Below, in pieces: positions 19,950 through 28,165 of a stretch of DNA of 64,000 nt. The stretch is from Arthrobacter sp. MAHUQ-56 (GTDB taxonomy: Bacteria; Actinomycetota; Actinomycetes; Actinomycetales; Micrococcaceae), in assembly GCF_019710585.1 (NCBI RefSeq), contig NZ_JAIFZQ010000022.1, forward strand, positions 85,241 to 149,240, given 5' to 3'. The number at the start of each line of letters is the position of its first letter. Positions within the stretch are counted from its first letter, which is position 1. Position numbers and translations under genes: made by a program. Under the pieces are notes generated by a model, which saw only the letters and a list, made by a program, of their open reading frames with translations, was not told where the DNA came from and did no database searches.

Positions 19950-21299
19950 ATGCCGCACGAATGGCGACAGCAACCCTTCCGGACTGACAGGGACCTGAGG
20001 CGCCGCTACGTCCGCGCCGGCGCACTGACCCTGATTACAGTCGGACTCGCAGCACTAAACACCCGTGCTCCGCTCGTCGGGCTCGGACCGGTCCTGGGGT
20101 CCATTCAACAGGAGTCCGGCCTTAGCACCGCGGCGGCCGGTCTGCTGACCGCTATCCCGGTCCTGTGCTTTGGGCTGGTGACTCCGGCGACGGGGTGGCT
20201 CATCGGACGGATCGGCCTCAACCACGCCATGCTGTACTTCTTTGCTGCCTTGGGCGTCGGAATCTTCCTGCGGTCTTTTGCAGGGACACCCGGCGCAATC
20301 TTCGGCACTGTCATGATCGGTATCGGCATGACGATCATGAACGTGGCGACCCCTCTGTTCATTGGCAGGGATTTTCCAATGCGCGCTGCGCTCCTTACCG
20401 GATTGACGACCGCGGCTGCCAATGTCGGTACCACCCTCGCGGCTGCGTTCACGGCTCCGTTGGCAGGAGTAGTGGGCTGGCGGTGGGCATTGTTCGCTTG
20501 GGCAGGTATCACCGCCATCGCCGCTGGTGCTTGGCTGCTTGTTTTTCCGCCCTTCCTTGACCATCCCCGCTGGAGCACAAGACGCCAAGCACAGTCCGTA
20601 AACAAGCAGCCGGCCGCCACCACTTACCGTAAGGCTCCGGTTAGCAAGCGCAGCAATGGGACAAAACTCAGCTCGGCAAATCGGCGCATGATGCTCTACT
20701 TCACTGCCGCCTTCGCCTTTCATAACATGGCCTACTACGCCATCACGTTGTGGCTCCCAAGTTTTCTGATGGAAACCCGGGCAATGGCATCATCCGAGGC
20801 CGGAGTGGCGGCCAGCCTATTTCAGCTCCTGGCCATCATCGGGCCGCTGCTCATTCCTCTCTTGACCCGGGTACTGGGGTGGGGAGCCCAAGGTTTGTTC
20901 ATCACGGTAGCCAGCTGTTGGATCATTCTGCCTTCTGGTCTGCTGGCAGCACCCCAGCTATGGCCCCTATGGGCTGCACTCGGAGGCATTGCCCAAGGCG
21001 GAACCTTCACCGTCATCTTCACTGTCGTGATCGAGCGGGCTCCAAGCCTTGCCGAAAACCGCCGTATGACAGCATTCATCCAGTCCATTGGCTATGGCAT
21101 TGCGGCGTCGGGTCCCGTTTTGATGGGACTCATTCGCGATGTCGCCGGAGGGTGGACGCCACCGCTCCTTCTCATCGTTGGTGCCCTCATCATTATGGCG
21201 GCGTGCGGCGTCTCAGGCATCAGAACGTCCAGTCATAAGTTCTCCCCGTCACGACAGCCCGATACCCCCGCTGCCCATAGTGTGGAGCAACGGCTCTAG
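19950..21299 (+). CDS. MFS transporter (CynX/NimT type)
   Basis: A 449-residue membrane protein with about 12 hydrophobic segments. The N-terminal NTRAPLVGLGPVLGSIQ resembles cyanate/nitroimidazole-type MFS proteins (CynX). A basic central loop (about residues 205-235) separates the two six-helix bundles. It follows the flavoprotein gene by 32 bases and precedes the second GntR regulator. It likely moves a small organic acid. Import or export cannot be told from sequence. Confidence 0.85.
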   Translation: MPHEWRQQPFRTDRDLRRRYVRAGALTLITVGLAALNTRAPLVGLGPVLGSIQQESGLSTAAAGLLTAIPVLCFGLVTPATGWLIGRIGLNHAMLYFFAALGVGIFLRSFAGTPGAIFGTVMIGIGMTIMNVATPLFIGRDFPMRAALLTGLTTAAANVGTTLAAAFTAPLAGVVGWRWALFAWAGITAIAAGAWLLVFPPFLDHPRWSTRRQAQSVNKQPAATTYRKAPVSKRSNGTKLSSANRRMMLYFTAAFAFHNMAYYAITLWLPSFLMETRAMASSEAGVAASLFQLLAIIGPLLIPLLTRVLGWGAQGLFITVASCWIILPSGLLAAPQLWPLWAALGGIAQGGTFTVIFTVVIERAPSLAENRRMTAFIQSIGYGIAASGPVLMGLIRDVAGGWTPPLLLIVGALIIMAACGVSGIRTSSHKFSPSRQPDTPAAHSVEQRL

Positions 21300-21342
21300 A
21301 AAACTTGGCACCCTGTTGGAAGCCTCCACATCTCCGAAGGAC

Positions 21343-21350
21343 TATCGTTA
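21343..21350. promoter_or_regulatory. Candidate GntR half-operator TATCGTTA
   Basis: It lies about 30 bases upstream of the second GntR gene and matches, in reverse complement, TTAACGATAA at 22042. It resembles the TTATCGATAA palindrome upstream of the first paralogue. The assignment rests on position only. Confidence 0.3.
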
Positions 21351-21379
21351 AAGCACCGACGAAGGAAATGGACGGAACG

Positions 21380-22045
21380 ATGGCTGAAACAGTGGGACCG
21401 CGGTCTACGCTGCAGGACAGGGTGTACACGCGGTTGCAAAACGAAATCGCAAATGGTGAGCTCGCCCCCGGTTCAAAGCTACTCGTTGCGCACCTGGCCG
21501 AACGCTTCGGCACGTCCCAAGCCCCCGTCCGTGAAGCCCTGCGCCGCCTCACTGAAGAAGGCGTCGCGGTCACGGTGCCGTACGCCGGGACTGTCGTGAA
21601 AGAACCCACATGGGAAGAAATCGAGGACATCTACCTGCTGCGCGAGGAACTGGAAGCCTTCGCCGTACGCAGGATCCTGACCCACTCTCCCACCAAGCTA
21701 CAAGGCATCAAACGGGCATTCCGAGACCTCCAGCGGGCAGTGCGCGCCGGAGACCCCGTCGCCGTCATCGACGCTGACGTCGCGTTCCATCAATCCGTAT
21801 GTGTTGAGGCCGGAAGCAGCCTGACCCTCGAAGTCTGGACCATGATCGTCAAACGATTCCGCGGCGTACGACTCCTGCTGGAAAGAGCGAACCCCGACGA
21901 TCTCAGCACTGTCATCGAAACCCATGGTTCACTCGTGGACGCGCTGGAGACCGGGGACGCCGAACTTGCCGAAAAGGCCTTCCGGGAACACCTTCGCTCG
22001 GCAGCCAGGAACATTAAGCGGCGGTACCCAACCAACCAAGATTAA
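21380..22045 (+). CDS. GntR/FadR-family transcriptional regulator (paralogue 2)
   Basis: A 221-residue winged-helix/FCD regulator, highly similar along its whole length to the protein at 4596 (shared LVAHLAERFGTSQAPVREA and the EPTW-EIEDIYL hinge). ATG 21380 is chosen over 21368 and an upstream in-frame start because the similarity to paralogue 1 begins here and GGACGGA lies just upstream. It sits at the far end of the catabolic block from paralogue 1, so the two may divide control of the minus- and plus-strand operons or respond to different acids. Confidence 0.9.
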   Translation: MAETVGPRSTLQDRVYTRLQNEIANGELAPGSKLLVAHLAERFGTSQAPVREALRRLTEEGVAVTVPYAGTVVKEPTWEEIEDIYLLREELEAFAVRRILTHSPTKLQGIKRAFRDLQRAVRAGDPVAVIDADVAFHQSVCVEAGSSLTLEVWTMIVKRFRGVRLLLERANPDDLSTVIETHGSLVDALETGDAELAEKAFREHLRSAARNIKRRYPTNQD

Positions 22046-22051
22046 CGATAA
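22042..22051. promoter_or_regulatory. Candidate GntR operator TTAACGATAA
   Basis: This lies directly at the end of the second GntR gene and about 30 bases before rmlA. It differs by one base from the TTATCGATAA palindrome between 5300 and 5454. It might bring rmlA under the same regulators; speculative. Confidence 0.3.
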
Positions 22052-22081
22052 TTTTTTCGATGTTCGGGTAGACTAAAGCAC

Positions 22082-22975
22082 ATGCGCGGAATAATCCTGG
22101 CCGGTGGAACCGGATCCCGGCTTCACCCAATCACCCTCGGAATCAGCAAACAGCTCGTGCCCGTCTACGACAAGCCGATGATCTACTACCCGCTGTCCAC
22201 GCTGATCCTGGCCGGAATCCGCGACATCCTGATCATCACCACGCCTCATGACGCAGAGCAATTCCAACACCTGCTCGGCGACGGTTCACAGTTTGGTGTG
22301 AATCTCACCTACGTCCAGCAACCGTCCCCTGATGGCCTGGCCCAAGCATTCATCCTCGGCGCCGGCCACATCGGCAACGAGACCGTTGCCCTTGTACTTG
22401 GCGACAACATCTTTTATGGCGCAGGACTGGGCACCCAACTGCAACGGCACGCGGACATCGACGGCGGAGCCGTTTTCGGCTACTGGGTCAATGACCCAAA
22501 GGCCTTCGGCGTCGTGGAATTCGACAGAGAAGGTCGTGCTTTGTCCTTCCAGGAAAAGCCGGAACATCCGCGAAGCCATTACGCCGTCCCTGGCCTCTAC
22601 TTCTACGACAATGACGTCATCGAGATGGCGAAACAGCTTCGGCCCTCCGCCCGCGGAGAACTTGAAATCAGTGACATCAACCAGGCCTATCTCGAAAAAG
22701 GGAAGCTTCAAGTAGAGATCCTGCCTCGAGGCACGGCCTGGCTGGATACTGGAACGTTTGATGGCCTCATCGAAGCAAGCAACTTCGTTCGAACCCTGGA
22801 AAGCCGGCAGGGCCTCAAAGTAGGTTCGCCGGAGGAGGCTGCCTGGCGGGCCGGCTATATCTCCCACGATGAACTTCGAGCGAGGGCCGAAGGTCTGGTC
22901 AAGAGCGGCTATGGAAGCTACCTTTTGGGACTCCTTGAATTAGAAGCCCACGCGGGTAGCGTGTCCATTCGTTGA
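22082..22975 (+). CDS. rmlA: Glucose-1-phosphate thymidylyltransferase (RmlA)
   Basis: A 297-residue nucleotidyltransferase that makes dTDP-glucose from glucose-1-phosphate and dTTP. The signature ILAGGTGSRLHPIT (residues 5-18), KPMIYYPLSTL, GDNIFYG and the C-terminal WLDTGTFDGLIEA are clear, and the length is typical. The companion genes rmlB, rmlC and rmlD are absent here, so it is an orphan copy. It could serve a sugar-nucleotide route encoded elsewhere or be a passenger gene. Confidence 0.93.
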   Translation: MRGIILAGGTGSRLHPITLGISKQLVPVYDKPMIYYPLSTLILAGIRDILIITTPHDAEQFQHLLGDGSQFGVNLTYVQQPSPDGLAQAFILGAGHIGNETVALVLGDNIFYGAGLGTQLQRHADIDGGAVFGYWVNDPKAFGVVEFDREGRALSFQEKPEHPRSHYAVPGLYFYDNDVIEMAKQLRPSARGELEISDINQAYLEKGKLQVEILPRGTAWLDTGTFDGLIEASNFVRTLESRQGLKVGSPEEAAWRAGYISHDELRARAEGLVKSGYGSYLLGLLELEAHAGSVSIR

Positions 22976-23157
22976 CTCCCGACTTTGGGAATTAGTGCGC
23001 GGCCGAGTATCGCCTCCAGCTGGGGCCAACCAGAGCCGGGTTTCGCGCTCGATGCCGCCAGATGACCCGAGACCTTCCTGGCCCGACTTCAAATACTCGG
23101 CGCGGCTGCCGAGTTGCCAAACCATACCACCACGACGCGACCCGCATAAGGAGAGAC

Positions 23158-23409
23158 ATGGGCGCAGCCATAAGCACGAACCTGAACCCCAACTCAGCAC
23201 TAAAGAACAACTCGCTGACAATAACAGTCCTCAGCAGAGCTGACATGGACAGGCAGCTAGAAGAAGGTGCGGATCTCCTCCGCAGACTCGCAGAACGGCA
23301 AGGCGGAATCCACGGGATTATGGCTACCCGACACTCCGCAGTGGACTTCACTTTGGAGCTCCACCCCGGCGTTCCCTTTGGAACCACGCGTGAACGACAA
23401 GCCTGGTAA
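23158..23409 (+). CDS. Hypothetical protein, 83 residues
   Basis: An unrecognised small soluble protein. ATG 23158 has an excellent ribosome site (AAGGAGAG, 5-6 bases away), which is why it is preferred over longer in-frame reading frames from 23062. The middle is helical and charged (RADMDRQLEEGADLLRRLAE). No homologous family is recognised. It is isolated between rmlA and the repeat protein, in sequence with lower GC than the catabolic island. Confidence 0.6.
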   Translation: MGAAISTNLNPNSALKNNSLTITVLSRADMDRQLEEGADLLRRLAERQGGIHGIMATRHSAVDFTLELHPGVPFGTTRERQAW

Positions 23410-23756
23410 TCCCTACTTTAACTAGCGATCTTCCAGATGAAGTACACCCTAATTTGACGTCAGGTACTCCCCAAACGTGCGTCAGAGATGGTTGCTTACA
23501 CTCCGATCCTGACATCACGACGCGTGGGTCATAGAACCTGATCTGACGCTCCACGCTGCGCTCTGGCTTCACCAATAAACATGCTTTGGTCCGAGCTTTT
23601 GGACCTTGCGTCAAGCTAAGGAACTTTTGGCCTGCCAAACCCTCGCCGCTAGCCGAAGAAAACCCGGAAATCACTCACGCAAACCCTAAGATTTGTCTCA
23701 ACCGAAATGCCCCAGTGCATTCCGTCTGTAGATTATCGACATTGAAGAGGGGAACA
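23410..23756. other. 347-base gap before the repeat protein
   Basis: No open frame with a ribosome site and no convincing hairpin was seen. The sequence is less GC-rich than its surroundings and probably contains the promoter of the repeat-protein gene, which has GAGGGGAAC before its ATG. Confidence 0.4.
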
Positions 23757-25187
23757 ATGAGCGCTGGCAGTAAGTGGACTGGCGCCCGGGTCCTGCACAG
23801 GACGTTTAACGGCGAACAGGTAACGATCAAAATTGCCACTGACGGACAGGACGCGCTTGTTGCAAGGGGACACCTGGCAGATGTCCAGCCAGGTAACGAC
23901 CACGTTCATGTCTGGGACTTAGCTACCGGTGACTTTCGACTCCATGACATGCGTCTCTCACGCAGCTTGCTACCCAACATTCGAGACGACGAGCGAAATC
24001 GGCCGACACCACGGGACGAAGCGAGACATGCTGATTTGGTCAGCAGGGCCCAAAGCCTTGCGCGTTCTGGGACGCCGGACGCTAGGACTATATCCGCGGC
24101 TCGAGAACTCGATCGTGAATGGAAATCTGCAGGCAAGGCCTCTCCGGCCAACTATCATGCATTCCGGTCTGCCATGGATGAAATCTTTGCCGCAAACAAG
24201 CAGCGAATTGACCAAATGAAAGCCGACTGGGCGGCGAATAAGAGCGCGAAGGAACGCCTGGTTTCGCAGGCTGAGTCTCTCGCGTCCAGTTCGGATCTCC
24301 GAGCGGCTTCCGATCGGATGAAGTCCCTCGGCGATGAGTGGAAGCGCATAGGCCCGTGCGAAAAGTCTGATAATGAGCGGCTGTGGGGACGATTCAATGC
24401 TGCGCGCACGCGTCTTCGTGAACGCAAGGACCAAGAGTTCAACAAGCGCAAAGCGGAGTGGGCAGCGAATAAGAGCGCGAAGGAACGCCTGGTTTCGCAG
24501 GCTGAGTCTCTCGCGTCCAGTTCGGATCTCCGAGCGGCTTCCGATCGGATGAAGTCCCTCGGCGATGAGTGGAAGCGCATAGGCCCGTGCGAAAAGTCTG
24601 ATAATGAGCGGCTGTGGGGACGATTCAACGCTGCGCGCACGCGTCTTCGTGAACGCAAGGACCAGGAGTTCAACAAGCGCAAAGCGGAGTGGGCAGCAAA
24701 CAGAAGCGCAAAAGAACGCCTAGTGGGCCGGATGTCTTCCCTTTCCTCATCGTCAGACTATCGGGCAGCGAAGGATGAAGCTCGCTCCTTGACGGACCAG
24801 TGGCGGGCTGTCGGACCATGTGAAAAATCCGATCAGGAGCGTCTTTGGAATGACTTTAAGTCAGCAAAAGACCGCCTATTTGAAGCGGCGAAACGAGACG
24901 GGGAACAACGCGCTGCCGAGCGCAGGCAACGCGCGTGGGAACGGGTCTCTCGCTTGGAAGAGCAGTTGAGGAACACAGAGGCGGCGCTTTACCGTGCCCA
25001 AGATTCATACTCGCGAGCCCTATCAGCAAGGTCCCCGTCCATGAATAATCCGAACTGGATGACCATTGTGCGAAATCAACAGGAACGGCAGTCCAACGCG
25101 AGGTCGAAGATTGCTTCTCTCGAGCAACGAAAGTCAGACTTGGTGTACAAGCTCATGGACGCGCGGTCGAAAGCCAACTCCTTGTGA
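23757..25187 (+). CDS. DUF349-like coiled-coil repeat protein
   Basis: A 476-residue, highly charged protein. After an N-terminal domain of about 75 residues it carries three 77-residue units, preceded by one degenerate unit. Each unit has a W..N.SAKERLV helix, a SDLRAASDRMKSLGDEWKRI helix and an IGPCEKSDNERLW-RFNAAR turn, which fits the DUF349 helical repeat (a family linked to RNA/ribosome-associated functions). A coiled-coil C-terminus of about 120 residues ends it. Units 1 and 2 are almost identical at DNA level. ATG 23757 is used because GAGGGGAAC precedes it. Function unknown. Confidence 0.8.
   Translation: MSAGSKWTGARVLHRTFNGEQVTIKIATDGQDALVARGHLADVQPGNDHVHVWDLATGDFRLHDMRLSRSLLPNIRDDERNRPTPRDEARHADLVSRAQSLARSGTPDARTISAARELDREWKSAGKASPANYHAFRSAMDEIFAANKQRIDQMKADWAANKSAKERLVSQAESLASSSDLRAASDRMKSLGDEWKRIGPCEKSDNERLWGRFNAARTRLRERKDQEFNKRKAEWAANKSAKERLVSQAESLASSSDLRAASDRMKSLGDEWKRIGPCEKSDNERLWGRFNAARTRLRERKDQEFNKRKAEWAANRSAKERLVGRMSSLSSSSDYRAAKDEARSLTDQWRAVGPCEKSDQERLWNDFKSAKDRLFEAAKRDGEQRAAERRQRAWERVSRLEEQLRNTEAALYRAQDSYSRALSARSPSMNNPNWMTIVRNQQERQSNARSKIASLEQRKSDLVYKLMDARSKANSL
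24231..24900 (+). repeat. Three tandem 231-bp coding repeats
   Basis: Units begin at 24231, 24462 and 24693. The first two differ at only three positions in 231 bp, all synonymous (gcg/gca, aat/aac, caa/cag). The third is clearly diverged and its end is approximate. This is a recent in-frame tandem duplication inside the repeat-protein gene. Confidence 0.9.
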
Positions 25188-25196
25188 GTCCATTTC

Positions 25197-25227
25197 AACT
25201 TGCGCAACAAGCTGTTGCGCAAGTTTT
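25197..25227 (+). terminator. Rho-independent terminator of the repeat-protein gene
   Basis: A 13-bp perfect stem (AACTTGCGCAACA, 25197-25209, and its complement, 25213-25225) with a 3-base loop is followed by a short T run, 10 bases after the stop codon. Confidence 0.75.
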
Positions 25228-25279
25228 GGAGGCGCCGGCACAGCTGGTTCCGCTGCCCACAGCCGGGGAGAACCCTGAT

Positions 25280-25348
25280 GGGTTATCCACCGCTACTGCT
25301 GCTGAGGGAGCCTTCCCGATAGCTCCCGGTTTCAGCCGTGGATAACCC
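25280..25348. other. Inverted pair of DnaA-box-like sites upstream of lsr2
   Basis: GGGTTATCCAC (25280-25290) and its exact reverse complement GTGGATAACCC (25338-25348) bracket a smaller hairpin (GGGAGC 25306-25311, GCTCCC 25322-25327). TTATCCAC is the core of a DnaA box. The arrangement could bind DnaA, form a large stem-loop, or act in plasmid replication or lsr2 control. The rest of the 330-base gap shows no gene. Confidence 0.45.
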
Positions 25349-25518
25349 GGGTTGACCCCAACTGTGGACTGCTCGCTTCGTCAGCGCCTTTCGCTGCGCA
25401 CTTCTTATTGCCCAGCTGTTTCGAAAGTTAGCCTCGTCCTTCTTGGTCTCCTCAGCGGTTCTATTAATCACCTGCGACTGGCACATCCTTTCGTTCAGCA
25501 GGCTGTTAAAATCGTTTT

Positions 25519-25851
25519 ATGGCAAAAAAGACGGTCGTGGTTCTGGAAGATGACATTGATGGCTCGGAAGCTAGCGAAACGATATCTTTCGCCCTCGACG
25601 GCAGTGAATACGTGATTGATCTGAACGAGGGGCACGCAAATGAACTGCGCGGGGCCCTCAGTCGTTTTACTGAGGCTGGACGCAGGGTATCTAGCGGCCG
25701 TGGTCGCTCGGCGGCGGCCCGCACGAAGTCCTCGCAGGGCGGGCCGGATGCAAAAGCGGTACGGATGTGGGCAGTTGAGAACGGCATCCAGGTAAATACT
25801 CGTGGTCGTATTCAAGCGGAAGTCGTGGAGAAGTACGAAGCCGCTCACTAG
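25519..25851 (+). CDS. lsr2: Lsr2 nucleoid-associated protein
   Basis: A 110-residue H-NS-like silencer of actinobacteria. The N-terminal dimerisation domain (KKTVVVLEDDIDGSEA, then FALDGSEYVIDLN) and the C-terminal AT-hook-like DNA-binding domain with RGR (95-97 in NTRGRIQAEV) are intact. It binds AT-rich DNA and could silence plasmid or foreign genes; nearby 23-25 kb and 37-40 kb look less GC-rich. Plasmid-encoded xenogeneic silencers often limit the cost of a conjugative plasmid in its host. Its gene stands alone with its own terminator. Confidence 0.93.
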   Translation: MAKKTVVVLEDDIDGSEASETISFALDGSEYVIDLNEGHANELRGALSRFTEAGRRVSSGRGRSAAARTKSSQGGPDAKAVRMWAVENGIQVNTRGRIQAEVVEKYEAAH

Positions 25852-25868
25852 GGCCGAAACGAAGGAAA

Positions 25869-25910
25869 GTCGGGGCTGGGATCTATAACAGATTCCAGCC
25901 CTGACTTATT
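25869..25910 (+). terminator. Terminator between lsr2 and the conjugation operon
   Basis: GTCGGGGCTGG... pairs with ...CCAGCCCTGAC (25869-25904) and is followed by TTATTTTATT. It lies between convergent genes and may act for both strands. Confidence 0.75.
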
Positions 25911-25945
25911 TTATTGGACTGACCTCATCCCGCAGCTTCCTGTTT

Positions 25946-26386
25946 CTAGGAGGGAATAGTCCGCACGTCCGGAAACCAGCCGGCCGGGGCCTTCTTTGGT
26001 TCGAGGTGTTCGGGGTCCCGGTGCTTTTGCATGTCGCATTTGTAGAACGGTCCGCGCGGGTCCAGGAGGATGCTCATGTGGTGGTCTGCGTGGTCTTTGA
26101 ACCAGACGCTCATGCCGGTGGCCCCGTCGAGCCTGAGGTGTTCCCAGGCCCGCCAGAGCGCCTCTACACGGCAGACAGCTTCGGGGTGGAAATACCACTC
26201 GGTGCACCACTTCGCTGCCCGGCCGTCCACGTCACGGACGTACGTAGGCAACAGCTGCTCGTGCAGGAATTCTTCGGCTGAGCCGTAGACCAGCTCCGGG
26301 GGCTTCTGCTGCTCGCCATCATCAGCGCCAGCTCCCTGTGTGTCCGAACTGGGAGCTTCACTGAAGCGTCCGATGTCTATGGTCAT
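25946..26386 (-). CDS. DUF4913-family protein, end of conjugation operon
   Basis: A 146-residue protein with the DUF4913 pattern: GSAEEFLHEQLLPTYVR, a WCTEWYFHPEAVCRVEALWRAWEHLR core and a WFKDHADHHMSILLDP-GPF C-terminal half. The family is common on actinobacterial conjugative elements and has no assigned function. It starts 3 bases after the coupling-protein stop and is the last gene of the minus-strand transfer operon. The conserved HADHH and tryptophans suggest metal or nucleic acid contact, which is speculation. Confidence 0.8.
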   Translation of the reverse strand: MTIDIGRFSEAPSSDTQGAGADDGEQQKPPELVYGSAEEFLHEQLLPTYVRDVDGRAAKWCTEWYFHPEAVCRVEALWRAWEHLRLDGATGMSVWFKDHADHHMSILLDPRGPFYKCDMQKHRDPEHLEPKKAPAGWFPDVRTIPS

Positions 26387-26389
26387 GCC

Positions 26390-28165
26390 CTACTCCCCTA
26401 CCCGGGTCACCCATGGATTTGCGGCCGCCGCTGCAACCGGTACCGGCTCCTCCTCCTGCTGCGGGCTGTACTTTTTGATGGATGCTTCTACGGCTTCCTT
26501 GTGGGGGCCTGTGTACCAGGGCATGGTGCGGACCAGCGTGGCGGGCGCACCGGAGGCGAGGACGACGGCCCGGCCGCGATCGAGTTCAGCAAGGTTAGAG
26601 ACATCGAAGATGCGCTCCTTGCTCTCCTGGCGGGAACGGCTGGACCCAGATTTCCCTGATGAGACGGAGACGTTGATGTAGCTGTAGTCGCCGATCAGGT
26701 CCGAGAGTGCACGGAGGAAGCCTTCTTCCGCAACGCCGCCGCCATAGACCTTGACGTTCGCGGCCGACCAAATCTTCCGCATGTTCGCCTCACCCCAGAG
26801 CTCGACGCCCTGGGACCACGACTGCAGGATGCCCATAACAATCAGTCCTTTAGAGCCGTAGTGGCTGAACTGATCGGGCAGTCCGGCCCAGCGAACTACG
26901 TTCGCCAGCTCGTCCAAGGCGAACAGCGCCGGCCTGGGAAGGCGGCCACCGCTACGCTCCGCCCGTTCCTCCATAGCCTCAGCGATCGCCACGGTCAGTG
27001 CCGTGGTCAGTGGGGCGGCTGAGCCTGCCCCTTCCTTGGAGAGGATGTAGATCGTCTCCTGGGACGCCGCAAATGCGTGCGGATCGAATTGGCGACGGGC
27101 ATCTCCTCTCACGCCCGCGCCACCGCTTGGGGCGACCCAGCGAAGGGTGTTGCGGCTCTTGAGGCACTGAATCATCTTCTCGGCGGTGCCGAAGATGCCG
27201 TCACGCTGCTTGTCGGCCAGCTTCAGCGTGGACTCCAGACCCTTGTACTGCAGCTCGTAGTCATGCTCCCGGAGGATTTCGATGGGTTCCTGGCTGACCT
27301 GCTCGGTCACCCACAGATACACCTGCGTGATCGGCAGATCGCCCAGGGCTGCAGCGAGGAAGTAGGAGGAAAGAATGTCTTCGGCTTTGGGGTCGAAGTA
27401 GGCATCCGGCTTCGACCCGGGAACCCGGGAACCGACCGCGAAGTGCTGGGTGAGCTTGTACGCCTTCTCTTCGTCGGTGACGTAGAAGAGGGGGTTCCAC
27501 CACCAGTCCGGTTCTTCCTGGGCGATCTTCTGCGGATCGAAGACCCACACTGGGGCTGTGGCCTCGCGGACGCCACGGGTGCCGTCCACGACGTCGCGCT
27601 TGTTGGAGGTTGAGACGACAGCGCCGGGAGCGTCCAGGATCGCGGGCATCACTCGGGAGGTCGATTTACCGGTCCGCGGTCCCCAGATGTCGAGGCTGAG
27701 GTCTTCCCAGGACTGAACGAATTTCTGACCGGTGGAGACCACCTTGCCCACGACAATGCCGGGGTTGTCCTTGATCCCCAGCCGTTCGGCCTTGGCCTGC
27801 GCTCCCTTCTCGGAGAACGCGGCCAACGACTTTCCCCGGCCAAGGTAGCGGGCGGCCTTGTCCACGCGTGCACGCTTGGACGCACCCTGCCGCCAAGCAG
27901 CCAGTACGACGACGGCAAGGGCCAGGACCAGCCCCGCCAGGACGCAAACAACGATGGTGGCCTGGGCCGGCCACGGCACCTTGCCCTTGATAAGCCCAGC
28001 GATCAGGTCAACGGGATGTGCCGGCGGCGCGTCGATGCCGGCCATCCACGAGCCAATGTGTGCGGACGCATATGTGCCGCCGCCAAAGACGACGATAAAG
28101 CCGATGGCCAGCCACACGAGGAGGGCGTCACCGAGGCCCATCCCTTTGCGGTTCGGCGCGCTCAC
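26390..28165 (-). CDS. Type IV coupling protein (TraG/VirD4-like)
   Basis: A 591-residue inner-membrane ATPase that links the DNA substrate to the secretion channel. It has two N-terminal membrane helices (about 12-30 and 68-90), Walker A GPRTGKST (162-169), Walker B LFALDELANVVRW (about 420) and a TraG-like FSHYGSKGLIVMGILQSWSQG segment. It overlaps the upstream ATPase gene by 4 bases. Its presence, with the other components, shows that the plasmid encodes double-stranded-independent, T4SS-type conjugation and not FtsK/TraB-type transfer. No relaxase is seen in the window. Confidence 0.9.
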   Translation of the reverse strand: MSAPNRKGMGLGDALLVWLAIGFIVVFGGGTYASAHIGSWMAGIDAPPAHPVDLIAGLIKGKVPWPAQATIVVCVLAGLVLALAVVVLAAWRQGASKRARVDKAARYLGRGKSLAAFSEKGAQAKAERLGIKDNPGIVVGKVVSTGQKFVQSWEDLSLDIWGPRTGKSTSRVMPAILDAPGAVVSTSNKRDVVDGTRGVREATAPVWVFDPQKIAQEEPDWWWNPLFYVTDEEKAYKLTQHFAVGSRVPGSKPDAYFDPKAEDILSSYFLAAALGDLPITQVYLWVTEQVSQEPIEILREHDYELQYKGLESTLKLADKQRDGIFGTAEKMIQCLKSRNTLRWVAPSGGAGVRGDARRQFDPHAFAASQETIYILSKEGAGSAAPLTTALTVAIAEAMEERAERSGGRLPRPALFALDELANVVRWAGLPDQFSHYGSKGLIVMGILQSWSQGVELWGEANMRKIWSAANVKVYGGGVAEEGFLRALSDLIGDYSYINVSVSSGKSGSSRSRQESKERIFDVSNLAELDRGRAVVLASGAPATLVRTMPWYTGPHKEAVEASIKKYSPQQEEEPVPVAAAAANPWVTRVGE

